This document shows, in pieces, positions 61,935-64,000 of a stretch of 64,000 nucleotides of DNA (the first letter of the stretch is position 1; each line of letters starts with the position of its first letter). Made by a program: the position numbers and the translations under genes. Below the pieces are notes generated by a model. That model saw only the letters and a list, made by a program, of their open reading frames with translations. It had not been told where the DNA came from and did no database searches. The stretch is from Bryobacterales bacterium (GTDB taxonomy: Bacteria; Acidobacteriota; Terriglobia; Bryobacterales; Bryobacteraceae), in assembly GCA_025463005.1 (NCBI GenBank), contig JAOAPR010000012.1, forward strand, positions 1-64,000, in the 5' to 3' direction.

Positions 61935-63319
61935 TCGTGGGGTTCCTCCAATCGGCAACTGTACAGGCCGTTAGCGCCCTGAGTGTAGAGATGAGCTCCG
62001 CCATTTCCATGCCCGTTTCCGTTGCCGTGCCCATTCCCATTGCCATTGCCGTTACGGAATCCGTTTTCCCGGTAGCGTTTGGTTTTGTGCCAGCCCGGTC
62101 CGGGAGACCCGGAAATGCGTCCGGAATAGTAGCGGATCAGAGCTCCGCAGATTGCCCCCGTGCTGGCGAAGAAGTTCACCAGGTTCAGCGGCACCAGATC
62201 CACGGGGCGAGACTTGCCGTCCAGGAGCGCGGCGGCTCCCATCTCAAAGAACGTCGCCTGGCTCCCAAAGAGCTGGTAGCCGACCATCGCCAGGGCCACG
62301 GCGAATATCGGCACCTGGTGCGCTTGCGGGCTGAACAATAGGACCAGCGACGCCAGCCATCCCAACACCAACACGGGGGCTGTCCAGTAGCAGGCCAGCA
62401 CGAAAATAGCATCCAGCTTCTCGAACCGGCTCATGAATCGGCTGGACCACACTTCGCCGCCCAGGCGGTGCAGGCACTCGGTGTGTCCGATGGCCCATCG
62501 AACGATCTGGCGCTTTCGCACCGGCCAGGATTCCGGCGCCTCCTCATAACACTCGGCGCGGTTGACGTACCCGATTTTCCAGCCGCTCGCGGCCATGCGG
62601 AAGGTCAGGTCGGTGTCCTCCGTCAGCGAGTCGGCATTCCAGCCGCCGACGGCCTTGAGCGCGGTCGCGCGCACCCCGCCGACGGTTCCGCCGAACTGGG
62701 GTGTCAGCCCCAGGTTGAAGCGCGCCTGTTGGCTGATCTGGTAACCGGCGGCTCGCTCCAATCCGAGCAGCGCTGAAAGCAGGCTGCTCCCGGTATTGTG
62801 AGGAATCACCCGGCCCATCACGGCGCCGATTTCCGGATCGCAAAACGGCGTCACCAGCATCTTGAGCATGGCGCGGCCGGGAAAATAATCGGCATCGAAC
62901 AACAGCAGAATGTCACCCTGAGCCTGGTTGGTGGCTTCTTTAAGAGCCGCGCCTTTCCCGCCTGCCCCGCGGACCCGATGAATCGGCTTGATGATGGGAT
63001 ATTGAGCCGCGAATTCGTCGATGATCTGGCCTGTCCGGTCGCTGGAGCGGTCGTTGATGGCCAGGATTTCCAGCCGGTCGCGGTCATAATCGCATTCCGC
63101 CAGCGCCTGCAGAATATCGGCCGCCACGCCCTCTTCGTTGTGCATGGGAACCAGCACGGAGATGCGCGGTGTCAGGAAGCCGGCCAGCTCGTTGGTATCG
63201 CGCGGGCGGCGGAGCGAAAGACGGTACAGCGTAAAACCGTAATGCCGCACGGCATAAAGCGTCAACACCACAACGGTAATTCCGAGGCACACCCTCGCCA
63301 CCAGAATCAGAATTGCCAA
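61931..63319 (-). CDS. Processive family-2 glycosyltransferase (cellulose/hyaluronan synthase-like)
   Basis: TTG 63319 is preferred, with GGGGAAGG eight bases upstream; longer frames read through the preceding gene. 462 residues. An N-terminal membrane helix is followed by the GT-A core: VPMHNEEG, INDRSSDRTG, FDADYFPG (DxD), GGTVGGVRATAL, LTEDTDLTFRM (TED) and the QxxRW-type QIVRWAIGH of processive synthases, then several membrane helices. It ends in a low-complexity Asn/Gly/His tail (RNGNGNGNGHGNGNGHG). It should polymerise a beta-glycan at the inner membrane. The PilZ domain of BcsA is absent. Confidence 0.9.
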   Translation of the reverse strand: MAILILVARVCLGITVVVLTLYAVRHYGFTLYRLSLRRPRDTNELAGFLTPRISVLVPMHNEEGVAADILQALAECDYDRDRLEILAINDRSSDRTGQIIDEFAAQYPIIKPIHRVRGAGGKGAALKEATNQAQGDILLLFDADYFPGRAMLKMLVTPFCDPEIGAVMGRVIPHNTGSSLLSALLGLERAAGYQISQQARFNLGLTPQFGGTVGGVRATALKAVGGWNADSLTEDTDLTFRMAASGWKIGYVNRAECYEEAPESWPVRKRQIVRWAIGHTECLHRLGGEVWSSRFMSRFEKLDAIFVLACYWTAPVLVLGWLASLVLLFSPQAHQVPIFAVALAMVGYQLFGSQATFFEMGAAALLDGKSRPVDLVPLNLVNFFASTGAICGALIRYYSGRISGSPGPGWHKTKRYRENGFRNGNGNGNGHGNGNGHGNGGAHLYTQGANGLYSCRLEEPHE

Positions 63320-64000
63320 TAAGTCCGCCTTCCCCACACCCGGAGACCGGCGACATGGGTGGATAAAGAGAAGAACACTACGACATAGAGGACATCGGCC
63401 AGCAACCCCAGAGTGAACCAAAGCAACGGCATAAACAGCAGACCGCTGTAGTGCAGCACGCCCAGGCAGAAAGCCAGCCGGATAGCCGACCATACGAAGC
63501 CGTAGGCTTGCATCAGGACGGCCCACATCAGACCGGGCCAAGCCTCGGGCTGCAGCATCACCAGCAGTCCGGCCGAAAACCACGGCAGCAGGAGCCACAC
63601 CAGAAGCTCCCCGCGCAGCCAGATCTGCGAGAACTCGGCCGAAGTAATCTCGGAGCCTGGCGCGAACACCATGACACCGGCGCCGAGCATCAGCAGTACC
63701 AGCAGGAACACGACAAAATTGCGCGCCAATTCCACACCCCGGTAGACCGCCAGAAGCGCCACCACCGCGCTTACGAACAGGATCGCCACTCGAATCGGCT
63801 GGCGATCCAAACGGAATGCCGTTGTGGTGACCACTTCGGCGGATCCGATGGGCTCAAACACGTCTACTTGCGTGGAACCTTCCAGGGGGATATTACACAG
63901 CCGCAGCAAAGCCGCCGAAATTTGATTGTGCCGGGCTAACAGGGGGGCACGGGCCCAATACACTAACGCCGTCAGAGCAATGGCGAACCCCAGGGCAGCC
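63307..64000 (-). CDS. Polytopic membrane protein, 5' truncated by window edge
   Basis: The frame is open from the stop at 63307 to the right edge; a GTG at 63963 is an internal possibility, but the codons before it (AALGFAIALTAL) continue a membrane helix, so the true start is beyond the window. At least six hydrophobic segments, the first at the window edge, flank a short soluble loop (STQVDVFEPIGSAEVV). No family recognised. It overlaps the GT2 start by 13 bases and so belongs to the polysaccharide operon, perhaps as a channel or accessory subunit. Confidence 0.75.
   Translation of the reverse strand, partial: AALGFAIALTALVYWARAPLLARHNQISAALLRLCNIPLEGSTQVDVFEPIGSAEVVTTTAFRLDRQPIRVAILFVSAVVALLAVYRGVELARNFVVFLLVLLMLGAGVMVFAPGSEITSAEFSQIWLRGELLVWLLLPWFSAGLLVMLQPEAWPGLMWAVLMQAYGFVWSAIRLAFCLGVLHYSGLLFMPLLWFTLGLLADVLYVVVFFSLSTHVAGLRVWGRRTYWQF

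Noticed and set aside
63320-63598. Longer N-terminus for the GT2 synthase
   Set aside because: It reads through the preceding membrane-protein gene in another frame; TTG 63319 has GGGGAAGG at the right distance.

Overview
The window looks like a piece of chromosome from a GC-rich soil acidobacterium of the Bryobacterales / Candidatus Solibacter type. This is inferred from the gene content: DUF1800 and DUF1501 secretion-linked genes in tandem, PEP-CTERM proteins with exosortase and EpsI, a PQQ-type polyvinyl-alcohol-dehydrogenase-like protein, DUF4337, and many Tat or Sec exported enzymes. Genes are densely packed with many 4-base ATGA or GTGA overlaps. No stretch of more than about 300 bases lacks a gene. 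One tRNA (Pro, CGG) is present. I saw no rRNA, CRISPR array, insertion sequence or prophage.

Layout. 0-9 kb: a truncated hypothetical gene, then folate one-carbon genes on the minus strand. These are a formate-THF ligase of unusually eukaryote-like type and, beyond an OmpA-like gene, a three-gene operon (methyltransferase-like protein, MetE catalytic-domain protein, MetF fused to a zinc-cysteine MetV-like domain). 9-12.3 kb: a HupE/UreJ-like membrane protein and a large unknown protein with a possible frameshift. 12.3-25.3 kb: a translationally coupled minus-strand gene set, with a divergent pair, that looks like an undescribed catabolic system. It holds an MFS carrier, an NMT1-type ABC importer, a LigJ-type 4-oxalomesaconate hydratase, two RraA-type aldolases, an ornithine-cyclodeaminase-like enzyme, two M24-fold proteins with lost metal sites, and two aconitase-type large/small subunit sets. 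One of those large subunits lacks all three Fe-S cysteines.

25.4-34 kb: PQQ-propeller protein, carboxymuconolactone-decarboxylase-like protein, Tat-exported sugar isomerase, acyl-CoA ligase coupled to glycogen synthase, DUF4337, thioredoxin and IlvD. 34-51 kb: MacA/MacB-type adaptor and ATPase without a permease, M16 protease, an anti-sigma kinase / STAS / NarL-type regulator set, a membrane TPR protein, dGTPase, DUF1800/DUF1501, a three-gene set of single-pass or TPR proteins of unknown role, ribosomal protein L28 and a TauE/SafE exporter. 51-56 kb: the tRNA, an SRPBCC + ArsR pair behind a strong promoter with a tandem repeat, DinB, and a second signalling operon (SpoIIE phosphatase, GGDEF cyclase, HATPase, STAS). 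56-64 kb: surface functions, comprising a DUF3494 ice-binding-like protein in an apparent operon with exosortase and EpsI, MsrB, a lectin-like PEP-CTERM protein, and an exopolysaccharide-type operon (membrane protein, processive GT2 synthase, bactofilin-like protein, YaiO-like barrel) that runs off the right edge.

The strongest candidates for new biology are the 12.3-25.3 kb catabolic cluster, above all its Fe-S-ligand-free aconitase paralogue, and the MetE-core / MetF-MetV operon. Functions are read from motifs and remembered families only; no database search was run.
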